DNA of 32,692 nucleotides from Chryseobacterium sp. (GTDB lineage Bacteria; Bacteroidota; Bacteroidia; Flavobacteriales; Weeksellaceae): NCBI RefSeq assembly GCF_022712095.1, contig NZ_JALAHD010000264.1, positions 1 to 32,692 of the forward strand, read 5' to 3'. Shown piece by piece: positions 1 to 8,984 of this stretch (position 1 is its first letter; each line of letters starts with the position of its first letter). The notes under the pieces were generated by a model. It saw only the letters and a program-made list of their open reading frames with translations, ran no database searches and was not told where the DNA came from. The position numbers and the translations under genes were made by a program.

Positions 1-23
1 ATTTAAACAAAGTGAACAATACC

Positions 24-1070
24 ATGAAGGATGTAAAAATAGCATTTAGAAAACCCATATTTCCAGTTTCAGAAGCATTACAACAATATTTGGAAAAATA
101 TAACAGAACTACCAAGATTAAGTTTCTGTATGAAGACCTCTTAAGGTTTAGTGACAGTGTAAGTATTCTGGATAAAGACGGAAAAGATACTTTATGGCTT
201 GGGGTGCTGTATTCTGAATATGAGTTTAAAGAAATAGAGGCTAACTTAAATAAGATTTATACCCTCCTTCATTCTGATGGAGATATTGCTACTTTACCTT
301 ATCTGAAAGTAGATACCATTGACTTTTGTACTTTCGGCAATTCTAAACCTTTTCGAATTCGGGTGAGAAATATCCTTAATGATAATTATACGTATTTTTA
401 TATTAAACAGGCGGATGCTTCCCGAATATTCGGGCTTGAACTTGAAGACTTGCTTTCTCCCAACCGAATAAACTTTCTGGTCTACAAAAACACTTTGATT
501 GAAGAGCACATTCTGGGAATTCCCGGAGATGTTTTTATTCAGAAGTATTTATTCAACTGTACGGAATTGGAAAAGGCACAAATTTCAAAGGAGTTTGTAA
601 AATTCAATGAGCGTTGTCTTATTGGACTCCTTGGTGACATGCGCTCTTATAATTATGTTGTGATTCCCATACACGATTTCGACCAGATTATTTACAGAAT
701 CCGACCCATTGATTTTGATCAACAAACATATGAGGGGAATTTGAAAGTTTATCTTCCTCAGTATTTCAAAGAAAACAACCAAATGGTAAATATGGTATTG
801 GAGAAGCTGAAACCCAGCTCTATAGAACAATACCGTAAGGAAGTACGTTCTCAAATTGTAAAAAGAGTCACCAGCAGCCAAACCAAATTCGATGAACTTA
901 TTTCTATTATGAAGCAAGATAATACTGCACCGGAAGCCAATGTCATAGAACTAAGGACATCTCTACAAAAACTTACCTATGATGTTAATTTCAAGTATTG
1001 CAAAACCATGGGAGATATCATAGAAACCGGAATAAAATTTATTCTCCGTAATTATAAGAAAGAATATTAA
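24..1070 (+). CDS. Conserved-looking protein of unknown function, possibly 5'-truncated
   Basis: I do not recognise this protein of about 348 residues. It has no signal peptide and no clear membrane segment, so it is probably cytoplasmic. It is rich in charged and aromatic residues. A central stretch with the residues IRPIDFDQQ, and a C-terminal half with several basic segments ending in RNYKKEY, are the most distinctive parts. The first ATG is at 24, but a GTG lies in frame at 12 and the frame stays open to the window edge (codons TTA, AAC, AAA at 3-11). The true start may therefore lie outside the window. The gene converges on the M13 peptidase gene, and a strong hairpin separates the two. 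The DFD residues faintly recall kinase-like folds, but this is too weak to name a function. Confidence 0.7.
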   Translation: MKDVKIAFRKPIFPVSEALQQYLEKYNRTTKIKFLYEDLLRFSDSVSILDKDGKDTLWLGVLYSEYEFKEIEANLNKIYTLLHSDGDIATLPYLKVDTIDFCTFGNSKPFRIRVRNILNDNYTYFYIKQADASRIFGLELEDLLSPNRINFLVYKNTLIEEHILGIPGDVFIQKYLFNCTELEKAQISKEFVKFNERCLIGLLGDMRSYNYVVIPIHDFDQIIYRIRPIDFDQQTYEGNLKVYLPQYFKENNQMVNMVLEKLKPSSIEQYRKEVRSQIVKRVTSSQTKFDELISIMKQDNTAPEANVIELRTSLQKLTYDVNFKYCKTMGDIIETGIKFILRNYKKEY

Positions 1071-1112
1071 AAAAAAGAATCTGCCTCGATACGAAGCGGA
1101 TTCTTTTTTTTC
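1071..1112. terminator. Bidirectional intrinsic terminator
   Basis: A 9-bp stem (1076-1084 with 1096-1104, one G-T pair) carries an 11-nt loop. It is flanked by an A-run on the left and a T-run on the right, so it can act on both strands. It lies between the convergent unknown gene and the first M13 peptidase gene. Confidence 0.85.
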
Positions 1113-1131
1113 TAACAATTCTCGGGTAAAA

Positions 1132-3231
1132 TTACCAAATTTTTATTCTATTCTCAGGAGCCTTATACATTTTATCTCCAGGTTTGATATCAAATGCTTT
1201 AATAAAAGCATCCTGATTTACCAATGGTCCAAATGCTCGGAAATATCCGGGAGAGTGCGGATCAGTTTTTACCTGATTGATCATGTACTGATCGGTAGAT
1301 TTGGTTCTCCAAACCGTTGCCCAGCTCATAAAGAATCTCTGATCCTGAGTAAATCCGCTTATCAATCCCGGATCTCCATGATCTTTAAGATACATTTGCA
1401 ATGCATCATAAGCTACTGCTACTCCACCTAGATCTCCGATATTTTCACCACTGGTAAATTTACCGTTTACAAAACTTCCTTTTACGGGTTCATATGCATT
1501 ATATTGTGCTGCCAACTGAGCTACTTTTGCATCAAAGTTCTTACGGTCTTCATCTGTCCACCAGTTATTAAGATTTCCGTCTCCGTCAAATCTTGATCCG
1601 CTGTCGTCAAATCCGTGAGAAATTTCATGACCGATTACGGCTCCAATTCCTCCGAAGTTTACAGCAGCATCTGCTTTAGGGTTATAGAAAGGGGGCTGTA
1701 AAATAGCTGCCGGGAAAACAATCTCATTATTGGATCCGCTGTAATAAGCATTTACTGTTTGCGGAGTCATTCCCCATTCTGTTTTATCAACCGGTTTTCC
1801 TACTTTGTCTAAACTTTTCTGGTATTGCCATGCAGATACATTCTGCAGGTTTGAATATAGGGTTGCTCCCTGAGATGGGGACTCCACTTTTAGTTTAGAA
1901 TAATCCTTCCATTTATCCGGATAGGCAATTTTCACTGTGAATTTGGATAATTTTTCCTGAGCTTTCACTTTAGTGGCCGGAGACATCCAATCCATATCAT
2001 TGATATGTGTTTTGAAAGACTTCAACAGATAGTCGATATAAGTCTCCATCTGATTTTTAGATTCCGGTGTGAAATATTTTTCAACATATAATTTTCCGAA
2101 TGCTTCTCCAAGAACACCATTAACAAGGGATAATCCTCTTTTATCCATGCTTCGTTGTTCTTTTTGGCCCTGCAGATATTTGGAATAGAAATCAAAACGA
2201 ATCTGATCCAATCTTTCATCAAGGTTACTGGCATTTCCGTTAATCAAATGATATTTTAAATAATCTTTTAATAAGGGAAGATTGTTTTGAGTTAAGAACT
2301 TATCCATATTCTGGTAATATTTCAGTTCCCCAACAATCACTTTATCAGTGTTAACTCCTGCTTCTTTAAGATATTTAGCTAAATCTATATTTTTTACCAA
2401 TCCTGATAATTCGGATACATTTTTAGGATTGTATCTAAGGTTAGCATCACGGTTTTGCTCCAGAGTTAATAAGTAATTTGCCAACTGTTTTTCAAATGCT
2501 ACAACATTTTTAGACGCCTGAGCTGAATTTTTATATCCTAAAACGTTAAAAAGTTTACCCACATATACTGTATATTCTTCCAAAGTTTTAGTATTAGCGT
2601 CATTTACTTTCTGGTAATAGTCTCTTCCTAATCCCAAATCAGGACCGCCAAGATACACGGCATTCATTTTGGAGTTTTTCATATCTGCTCCTACTCTCCA
2701 TCCATAAAAGGAGTTATCTCCTAATCTGGTCGCTTCCAAAAGGTATTTCTGTAAGTCGTTAAGATTTTTGATCGCATCAATTTTAGCTAAGTCAGCTTTA
2801 ATGGGAGTAATTCCATCAGCATTTCTTTTGCTAACATCCATAAAAGATGCATACAGATTCTGAATCTTCTGTCCTTCGGAACCTTCTGTATATTTTTCAG
2901 ATAAAATTTTATTCAGGATATCCAGAGAAGCATCATCCACATTTTCTCTCAATGCATTGAAAGATCCCCAGCTAGCTTTATCAGATGGAATCTGAGTTGT
3001 TTTCACCCAATTTCCGTTTACATAGCTAAAAAAATCATCCTGTGGACGAACACTTTTATCCATATAGGATAAATTGATTCCCTCTTCTTTAACTTCTTCT
3101 TTAGACTGTGCAGTTGTTGTAACAGTTGTTTCATTTTTAGTAGTTGCTTCTGCTGTTTTTTTTGTAATACCACACGAATTCAAAAATACAATACCTGAAA
3201 GGGCAAGTATTCCAATGTTTAGCTTTTTCAT
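1132..3231 (-). CDS. M13 family zinc metallopeptidase (PepO/neprilysin-like), lipoprotein
   Basis: This 699-residue zinc endopeptidase probably degrades oligopeptides outside the inner membrane. The N-terminus ends in LNSC (Cys20), a lipobox, followed by a Thr/Glu-rich linker, so the mature protein should be lipid-anchored. The residues after the cysteine (GITKK) are not acidic, which argues against surface export. The M13 N-terminal domain covers roughly residues 55-440 and the catalytic domain the rest. Visible motifs are NAYY (494-497, substrate backbone binding), HEISH (535-539, zinc ligands and catalytic Glu) and ENIGD (Glu596 third zinc ligand, Asp600). It ends in RIKIW, like bacterial PepO, without the eukaryotic C-terminal cysteine. 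A close paralogue lies directly upstream on the same strand, but a terminator and a promoter between them suggest separate transcription. Confidence 0.95.
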   Translation of the reverse strand: MKKLNIGILALSGIVFLNSCGITKKTAEATTKNETTVTTTAQSKEEVKEEGINLSYMDKSVRPQDDFFSYVNGNWVKTTQIPSDKASWGSFNALRENVDDASLDILNKILSEKYTEGSEGQKIQNLYASFMDVSKRNADGITPIKADLAKIDAIKNLNDLQKYLLEATRLGDNSFYGWRVGADMKNSKMNAVYLGGPDLGLGRDYYQKVNDANTKTLEEYTVYVGKLFNVLGYKNSAQASKNVVAFEKQLANYLLTLEQNRDANLRYNPKNVSELSGLVKNIDLAKYLKEAGVNTDKVIVGELKYYQNMDKFLTQNNLPLLKDYLKYHLINGNASNLDERLDQIRFDFYSKYLQGQKEQRSMDKRGLSLVNGVLGEAFGKLYVEKYFTPESKNQMETYIDYLLKSFKTHINDMDWMSPATKVKAQEKLSKFTVKIAYPDKWKDYSKLKVESPSQGATLYSNLQNVSAWQYQKSLDKVGKPVDKTEWGMTPQTVNAYYSGSNNEIVFPAAILQPPFYNPKADAAVNFGGIGAVIGHEISHGFDDSGSRFDGDGNLNNWWTDEDRKNFDAKVAQLAAQYNAYEPVKGSFVNGKFTSGENIGDLGGVAVAYDALQMYLKDHGDPGLISGFTQDQRFFMSWATVWRTKSTDQYMINQVKTDPHSPGYFRAFGPLVNQDAFIKAFDIKPGDKMYKAPENRIKIW

Positions 3232-3263
3232 TAAGAGATAATTTTGATTTTACACAAACTTAT

Positions 3264-3297
3264 CAAATATACAAATTTATGCCTAACACTTGTTCAA
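3264..3297 (-). promoter_or_regulatory. Candidate flavobacterial promoter of the lipoprotein M13 gene
   Basis: On the minus strand TTG (3295-3297) is followed after 23 nt by TATATTTG (3264-3271), matching the TTG / TAnnTTTG pattern of Bacteroidota housekeeping promoters. A second overlapping box, TAAATTTG, sits at 3273-3280. The predicted leader is about 25-30 nt. The spacer is at the long end of the usual range. Confidence 0.5.
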
Positions 3298-3322
3298 TTT
3301 TATTAAAGTATCATTTACAAAT

Positions 3323-3352
3323 AAAAAATCACCCGATTGTGGGTGATTTTTT
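3323..3352 (-). terminator. Intrinsic terminator after the secreted M13 gene
   Basis: ATCACCC (3328-3334) pairs with GGGTGAT (3341-3347) around a 6-nt loop, with matching A and T runs on either side. It lies just downstream of the stop of the 685-residue M13 gene and should end that transcript before the next gene. Confidence 0.85.
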
Positions 3353-3362
3353 TTTATTATTC

Positions 3363-5420
3363 TTACCAGATTTTAATTCTTTCTTCCGGTTTCTTATATA
3401 ATTTATCTCCTGATTTCACATCAAATGCTTTGTAAAATGCATCAACGTTGATCAAAGGGGCAAAACTTCTGAAATATCCCGGAGAGTGCGGGTCTGTTTT
3501 CACCTGGTTTACCATATATTTTTCACTGGATAATGTTCTCCAGACAGTTGCCCAGCTTAGGAAAAATCTCTGATCCTGTGTAAAGCCACTGATCAGTCCA
3601 GGGTTTCCTTTATCTTTTAAATACATTTGTAAAGCATCGTAAGCTATATTTACACCTCCAAGGTCAGCAATATTCTCCCCGTTAGTAAAGGTTCCGTTTA
3701 CAAATACTCCTTTTACAGGCTCGTATTTATCATATTGAGCAGCAAGTGCTTTAGTTGCTTTTTCAAAATTGGCTTTATCTTCAGGCGTCCACCAGTCGAC
3801 CAGGTTACCGTCAGCATCAAACTGTGCTCCGGAATCATCAAATCCATGGCTCATTTCGTGTCCGATTACGGCTCCTATTCCTCCGAAGTTTACCGCAGCA
3901 TCCGCCTTTGGATTAAAGAAAGGAGGCTGAAGGATAGCTGCTGGGAATACAATCTCATTGTTTACAGGATTGTAGTAAGCATTTACCGTTTGCGGTGTCA
4001 TTCCCCATTCTGATTTGTCTACCGGTTTACCAATTTTGTCCAGATCTTTCTGATACTGCCATTCCGTAATATTCTGTAGGTTTTTATACAATGTTCCTCC
4101 TTTGGACTCAGGAATGATTGTCAATTTAGAATAATCTTTCCATTTATCCGGATAAGCTACTTTTACTGTAAACTTATTAAGCTTATTTAATGCTTTATCT
4201 TTGGTTACAGAAGACATCCACGTTAAACCGTTAATATGCTGTGCAAAGCTTTTCTTTAAGTAATCGATTAACTCTACCATCTGAGCTTTAGCTTCAGCAG
4301 GGAAATATTTTTCAACATATAATTTTCCGAAAGCTTCTCCCAAAGATCCGTTGATCAGCTCATATCCTCTTTTATTAAGAGCTCTCTGTTCCTGCTGACC
4401 TCTCAGGTATTTACCATAGAAAGCAAATCTCATATCTCCTAATTTTTCACTTAGGTAAGAAGCACTTCCGTTGATCATATGAAATTTCAGATAATCTTTG
4501 ATAACAGGCAGGTTCTGAGCACTCACCAATTTATCAAAATTTTTATAATAGTTGATTTCTCCTACAATTACCTTATCTGTATTTACTCCTACTTTTTTAA
4601 GATAAGCAGGAAGGTCCACATTCTTTACCAAAGCAGAAAGCTGAGACATTGTCTGCGGATTATACTGAAGGGTAGCATCACGGATCTGCTCGTTAGTCAG
4701 ATATGTATTAGCAATGCTTTTTTCATAATTAACGATATTTTTAGCTGCATCATCCGCATTTTTATATCCTAATTCTTTTAGCATGGAAGCTACATACTTC
4801 TGGTATTCAGCCAGAGTTTCGGTATTTTTATCATTTACTTTCTGATAATAATCCCTTCCAAGTCCTAAAGAAGCATCTCCCAGATAAACCGCATTCATTT
4901 TGGAATCTTTAAGATCCGCATCTATTCCCCAACCATAGAAGGTATTTTCTCCGTCCTTCGTTACTGAAACAAGGTAAGCCTGCAAATCATTAAGGTTTTT
5001 GATCGCATCAATTTTACTGATGTTTTCCTGAATAGGTTTGATACCGTCTGCATTTCTTTTCTGCATGTTCATATAAGTAGCATACAGATCCTGAATTTTT
5101 TTACCTTCACTTCCATCAGCAAATTTGTCTTTAAGAAGAGAGTTCAATATCGTCATGGAATTATTATCAGTGTCTTCGGCAAGTTTGTTAAAACTTCCCC
5201 ATGTAGGTTTATCAGATGGAATTTTAGCGGTTTTCATCCAGGTTCCATTCACAAAATTATAAAAATCATCCTGTGGACGAACTGATTTATCCATCAAGCT
5301 GATGTCTAAGCCTTTATCTGTTGTATTCACGACTGTTTTAGTTGAAGTTGCCTGAGCATTCACAATATTTTGTGAACAAACTCCTGCTAATAAAAATAAA
5401 GAAAATGTCAATTTTTTCAT
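3363..5420 (-). CDS. M13 family zinc metallopeptidase (PepO/neprilysin-like), secreted
   Basis: This 685-residue paralogue of the downstream M13 peptidase probably has the same chemistry, zinc-dependent cleavage of peptides in the periplasm or outside the cell. The N-terminus (MKKLTFSLFLLAGVCS, then NIVNAQA) is a signal peptide with a likely signal peptidase I site after NAQA. The early cysteine follows a valine, so it does not form a lipobox. The catalytic domain carries HEMSH (521-525) and ENIAD (Glu582 third zinc ligand, Asp586), with a NAYY motif upstream, and the protein ends in RIKIW. By eye the C-terminal 230 residues match the paralogue at most positions, while the N-termini differ. 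Its own terminator follows. The arrangement looks like a local tandem duplication with a change in anchoring. Confidence 0.95.
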   Translation of the reverse strand: MKKLTFSLFLLAGVCSQNIVNAQATSTKTVVNTTDKGLDISLMDKSVRPQDDFYNFVNGTWMKTAKIPSDKPTWGSFNKLAEDTDNNSMTILNSLLKDKFADGSEGKKIQDLYATYMNMQKRNADGIKPIQENISKIDAIKNLNDLQAYLVSVTKDGENTFYGWGIDADLKDSKMNAVYLGDASLGLGRDYYQKVNDKNTETLAEYQKYVASMLKELGYKNADDAAKNIVNYEKSIANTYLTNEQIRDATLQYNPQTMSQLSALVKNVDLPAYLKKVGVNTDKVIVGEINYYKNFDKLVSAQNLPVIKDYLKFHMINGSASYLSEKLGDMRFAFYGKYLRGQQEQRALNKRGYELINGSLGEAFGKLYVEKYFPAEAKAQMVELIDYLKKSFAQHINGLTWMSSVTKDKALNKLNKFTVKVAYPDKWKDYSKLTIIPESKGGTLYKNLQNITEWQYQKDLDKIGKPVDKSEWGMTPQTVNAYYNPVNNEIVFPAAILQPPFFNPKADAAVNFGGIGAVIGHEMSHGFDDSGAQFDADGNLVDWWTPEDKANFEKATKALAAQYDKYEPVKGVFVNGTFTNGENIADLGGVNIAYDALQMYLKDKGNPGLISGFTQDQRFFLSWATVWRTLSSEKYMVNQVKTDPHSPGYFRSFAPLINVDAFYKAFDVKSGDKLYKKPEERIKIW

Positions 5421-5493
5421 TGTAATAACAATTTATACAATATGTATATTTTTTTTCCGATTCGTTACTTTCCAATATAAATTTTATTACCCT

Positions 5494-8400
5494 TTATGTA
5501 GTCGCCACTTCTTTTACATTTCCTGTTCTTTTCAAAAACCCCCAAGACTGCATTTCACCTTTCAAAGCTTTTCTGAGGCTTCTAAAAAGGACAATATACA
5601 TCAGCCACCTGTATCCGAATCTCTGTGGAATTATATACAGCAAATCTGTAAGCTTTTCTCTTTGCATAATAAAAGCGACCAATGCCAGGGAAGCATCTAC
5701 CAGTAAAAAAATCAGATAATAACTAAGTATCTTTTCCCCGTTCCCGGACAATATTCCAAAGAACATAATGATATCTGCAAAAGGAGAAAAAAATGGAATA
5801 ATATATTGGAACAATAAAATATTTGGCATTGCCCAAAGTCCTAATCCTTTATATTCAGGATTGAGAAATGTCTGCTTTTGTTTCCAGAACATCTGCATAA
5901 TTCCATAAGTCCAACGAAAACGTTGTTTTAAAAACTGATTAACCGTTTCCGGAACTTCTGTTATAGCTACGGCTCTGTTTTCATTAGCTACCGTGTAACC
6001 TTCTTTTAAAATCTTAACGGTAAGATCACAATCTTCTGCCAGAGTATCTGATGAATACCCTCCCACTTTATCAATTACAGATCGCTTAAATGCTCCTATA
6101 GCTCCTGGAATCACTGTGATCGCATTGATATGGGCATAGGCCAGACGATCAAAATTCTGACTGGTTGTATATTCAATGGACTGCCATCTTGTAAGCCAGT
6201 TCACTTTATTTCCTACTTTCACATTTCCGGCTACTGCCGCGACCTTCTCTTCAGGATCTGCATTCAGAAATCTTGCGATAAGGTATTCTACAGCATTATG
6301 TTGCAGTTTAGTATCTGCATCAATACAAACCACATATTCGGCATCAGTATTGGCAATTCCAAAATTCAAAGCAGAAGCCTTACCTCCATTGGATTTGGTA
6401 AATATTTTCAGTTCGGGATGATGAGAAAACTCTGCCTGAACTTTTTCATAAGTGGAATCTTTACTTCCATCATCCACCATAATGATATTATAGTTTGGAT
6501 AAGATTGTTTTAACAGGTTATGCAGAGAAGAAACTATATTGACTTCTTCATTATAGGCAGGAACAATAATTGAAACTTTTGGATAAGACTCCAATTCAGG
6601 GAGCCTGTCTAGTTTTTTTTCTTTTTTTCGTTCTTTTACAGCCCAATATGCCATTAAGATCAATCTTATGATACCTAATACGATAAATAATGCAAAAAGC
6701 GCCACCATAAAATGGCTTATGGCATAGATTACTGTAGCCAAAACCAAATTGAGCTGCATTACATAATAAGCTTTTGTTTTAGGTACTCCCGGCATAAGCT
6801 CACTTTTGTTCTTGTGTAAAATAGTGGCAAGATTGGTAAAATGATAGCCTTGCTTTTGTAATGCAGGAATGAGTACCTTAAGTGCTTTTATCGTCTCTGC
6901 TCTGGTTTCTCCACCCGCATCATGCAGAAGGATAATATTTCCACGTTCCTGTTTTATTCCCGCCATTACTCTTTTTACAATTTCATCAGCTTTAATCCCA
7001 GGCTGCCAGTCTTCAGGATCTATATTTTCTCCTATATCCAGATAGTTTTGTTTTCTTGCCAAAGCCACAGGAATAATCTCTTCGGGAGTTGTCGGTTCTG
7101 AATCCGCATTATAAGGTGCCCTGAATAAAATAGTACTATGGCCTGTGATACATTCTATCAGAAGACGGGTAAGTTTAAGCTCCAGCAATGCTCTTTGAGG
7201 ACTTACTTTTGCTACATTTTCATGAGTAAAAGTATGGTTTCCGATTTCATGACCTTCTCTATAAATTCTTTTTACCAGAGGAAGATTCTTTTCTGCATTT
7301 AATCCTACTAAAAAGAAAGCAGCCGGAACATGATATTTTGACAGTATATCTAAAACCTGTGGAGTATATGTTTCATCCGGGCCATCATCAAAAGTTAGTA
7401 CCAATTCTTTTTGAGGAGCCCTTCCATATTTTTTAACTTCATATGAACTGGGATAAGCTATATAATTCTCGTTGGTAATAATTTTCTCTTTAGGATCAAT
7501 TTCGAGAGCAATTTTACCATCATGTGGTGTATTCAATACATCTAAGACTTCACCATCTCCAATATAATCCACCATCGTTTGACCTTTCACATTTTCCAAA
7601 CTTTTTAGGTTAAGTTTTGAAAGGCCATTAAAAGTGAGATCTCTATCATAAAAATTCCAGATTCTGCTATCCTCACTTCCTAATCTCCAAATAGCTGTTC
7701 CCGCCAACGGATATTCCGAAGAAAAACGCATTGTATTAAAAATAGAAGCTGCATCATTGAAAAATACGGTATGTACATTCCTATTAGAATCTGTGTAAGA
7801 ATAATTCAGATTAAAAGTATTATCATCAAAATTAATATGGGCTTGACTTGCATTAGCCTTTGTAATAGCCTCCATATAGGTAACGGAAGTATTATCGTCT
7901 GTATTCGTACTCCAGTCATATCCGTAAGCTCCCAACCCTAAGATCACTTTATTGGGTGTTGTTTTCTTAAGAAGATTATCTGTCTGCGCTTCTATCCACT
8001 TCTGAGAAGACAAAGGACCTGCATCACTGCCAGCAGAATATTCATCATACGCCATAAGCACAAAATAATCTACATAAGGATTAAGCTTCTGGATATTATA
8101 ATCCTCATTATCTGCCATAATATCCATAGTGACCAATAAATTATTCTCTTTAAAATTGGTCGACAATTCTTTCATGAAGTCTATGAGATATTCGTCTGAA
8201 TCCAGATTCATATCTTCAAAATCTATATTTATTCCTTTAAAATGAAACTTGATACATTGTTGAGTTATTTTTCGGATCAGCTGACTTCTTTTTTGAGGAT
8301 CTTTCAACACTTTTCCCAGTCCTTCTGAACGGAATTCCCGGTCATAATTATTACTTAAAATAGGCATAGCAGAAACCCCTGATCTCCTTATAACCTTATA

Positions 8401-8892
8401 ACCTTCCGGGTCCACATTTGTTTTTAGGTCTCCTGTTTTAGGATCAAGAAAAAACCATTCTGGAAAAACAAGATTAATATGTCTGATATTTCTTTTAAGA
8501 GACATTAGTGACTGGGGGTCCCATGCAACATAAAAAGCCGATCTTATACCTGCGGGATACTCTGCCCAGTTTCTGTTTTGATTTTTAAGCCGTTCTATTC
8601 TCGATTTCTCTATTTTAGAAAGATTGGTATGAATGGATTTCTCTGAAATAAAATTCCTGAATCCTTTATATTCCTTTGAAATTTTATTTTCCTGCAAATA
8701 AGGTTTACCGGCTGTGATTACAGCTTTATAATCTTCCTTAAAAGGAATTCCGGGGTTTCTGTTTAAAGCCATCATCAATCCGAGAGCCAGAAAAAGTAAT
8801 AACGCTATAAAAATAAAAATACGGCTACCCCATTTAACATTTCTCCAACGCTTTGTACTGTCGGTCTGAAATATCTGTTTTGAATTTTCCAC
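5494..8892 (-). CDS. Trifunctional membrane protein: GH18-like hydrolase, NodB polysaccharide deacetylase and GT2 glycosyltransferase
   Basis: This single 1132-residue polypeptide has three enzyme modules. After a transmembrane segment near residues 25-45 comes a GH18-like domain (about 95-420) with GINIDFE, keeping the catalytic pair Asp224/Glu226 as in YaaH-type members. The NodB deacetylase domain (about 495-690) has TFDDGPD (Asp502, Asp503), NHTFTH (His553, His557), RAPYN, DPEDW and LLHD, so its metal site looks intact. After two membrane segments (about 707-750) follows a family 2 transferase with DDGS (Asp807), DAD (858-860), AED (Glu953, Asp954) and QRFRW (990-994), then C-terminal membrane helices. 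Together they resemble poly-beta-1,6-GlcNAc machinery (PgaC synthase plus PgaB deacetylase/hydrolase) in one chain. The actual polymer is inferred. The hydrolase and deacetylase should face the periplasm and the transferase the cytoplasm. The start is GTG at 8890-8892, since no upstream ATG fits. Confidence 0.9.
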   Translation of the reverse strand: MENSKQIFQTDSTKRWRNVKWGSRIFIFIALLLFLALGLMMALNRNPGIPFKEDYKAVITAGKPYLQENKISKEYKGFRNFISEKSIHTNLSKIEKSRIERLKNQNRNWAEYPAGIRSAFYVAWDPQSLMSLKRNIRHINLVFPEWFFLDPKTGDLKTNVDPEGYKVIRRSGVSAMPILSNNYDREFRSEGLGKVLKDPQKRSQLIRKITQQCIKFHFKGINIDFEDMNLDSDEYLIDFMKELSTNFKENNLLVTMDIMADNEDYNIQKLNPYVDYFVLMAYDEYSAGSDAGPLSSQKWIEAQTDNLLKKTTPNKVILGLGAYGYDWSTNTDDNTSVTYMEAITKANASQAHINFDDNTFNLNYSYTDSNRNVHTVFFNDAASIFNTMRFSSEYPLAGTAIWRLGSEDSRIWNFYDRDLTFNGLSKLNLKSLENVKGQTMVDYIGDGEVLDVLNTPHDGKIALEIDPKEKIITNENYIAYPSSYEVKKYGRAPQKELVLTFDDGPDETYTPQVLDILSKYHVPAAFFLVGLNAEKNLPLVKRIYREGHEIGNHTFTHENVAKVSPQRALLELKLTRLLIECITGHSTILFRAPYNADSEPTTPEEIIPVALARKQNYLDIGENIDPEDWQPGIKADEIVKRVMAGIKQERGNIILLHDAGGETRAETIKALKVLIPALQKQGYHFTNLATILHKNKSELMPGVPKTKAYYVMQLNLVLATVIYAISHFMVALFALFIVLGIIRLILMAYWAVKERKKEKKLDRLPELESYPKVSIIVPAYNEEVNIVSSLHNLLKQSYPNYNIIMVDDGSKDSTYEKVQAEFSHHPELKIFTKSNGGKASALNFGIANTDAEYVVCIDADTKLQHNAVEYLIARFLNADPEEKVAAVAGNVKVGNKVNWLTRWQSIEYTTSQNFDRLAYAHINAITVIPGAIGAFKRSVIDKVGGYSSDTLAEDCDLTVKILKEGYTVANENRAVAITEVPETVNQFLKQRFRWTYGIMQMFWKQKQTFLNPEYKGLGLWAMPNILLFQYIIPFFSPFADIIMFFGILSGNGEKILSYYLIFLLVDASLALVAFIMQREKLTDLLYIIPQRFGYRWLMYIVLFRSLRKALKGEMQSWGFLKRTGNVKEVATT

Positions 8893-8984
8893 TATTGTGT
8901 TGTATTAGACTGAAATACGAGCTTCAAAAAGTGTGAAAAATTTATTCTTATTTTATTAAAAAAAAATTAAAAGTAAGCTGAAAA

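Noticed and set aside
5345-5420. Lipoprotein signal in the secreted M13 peptidase
   Set aside because: The early cysteine follows G-V, which is not an accepted lipobox; NAQA gives a better signal peptidase I site.
3735-6513. Plus-strand open frames opposite the M13 and GH18-NodB-GT2 genes
   Set aside because: They are antisense shadows of well-supported genes and show no domains or start signals of their own.
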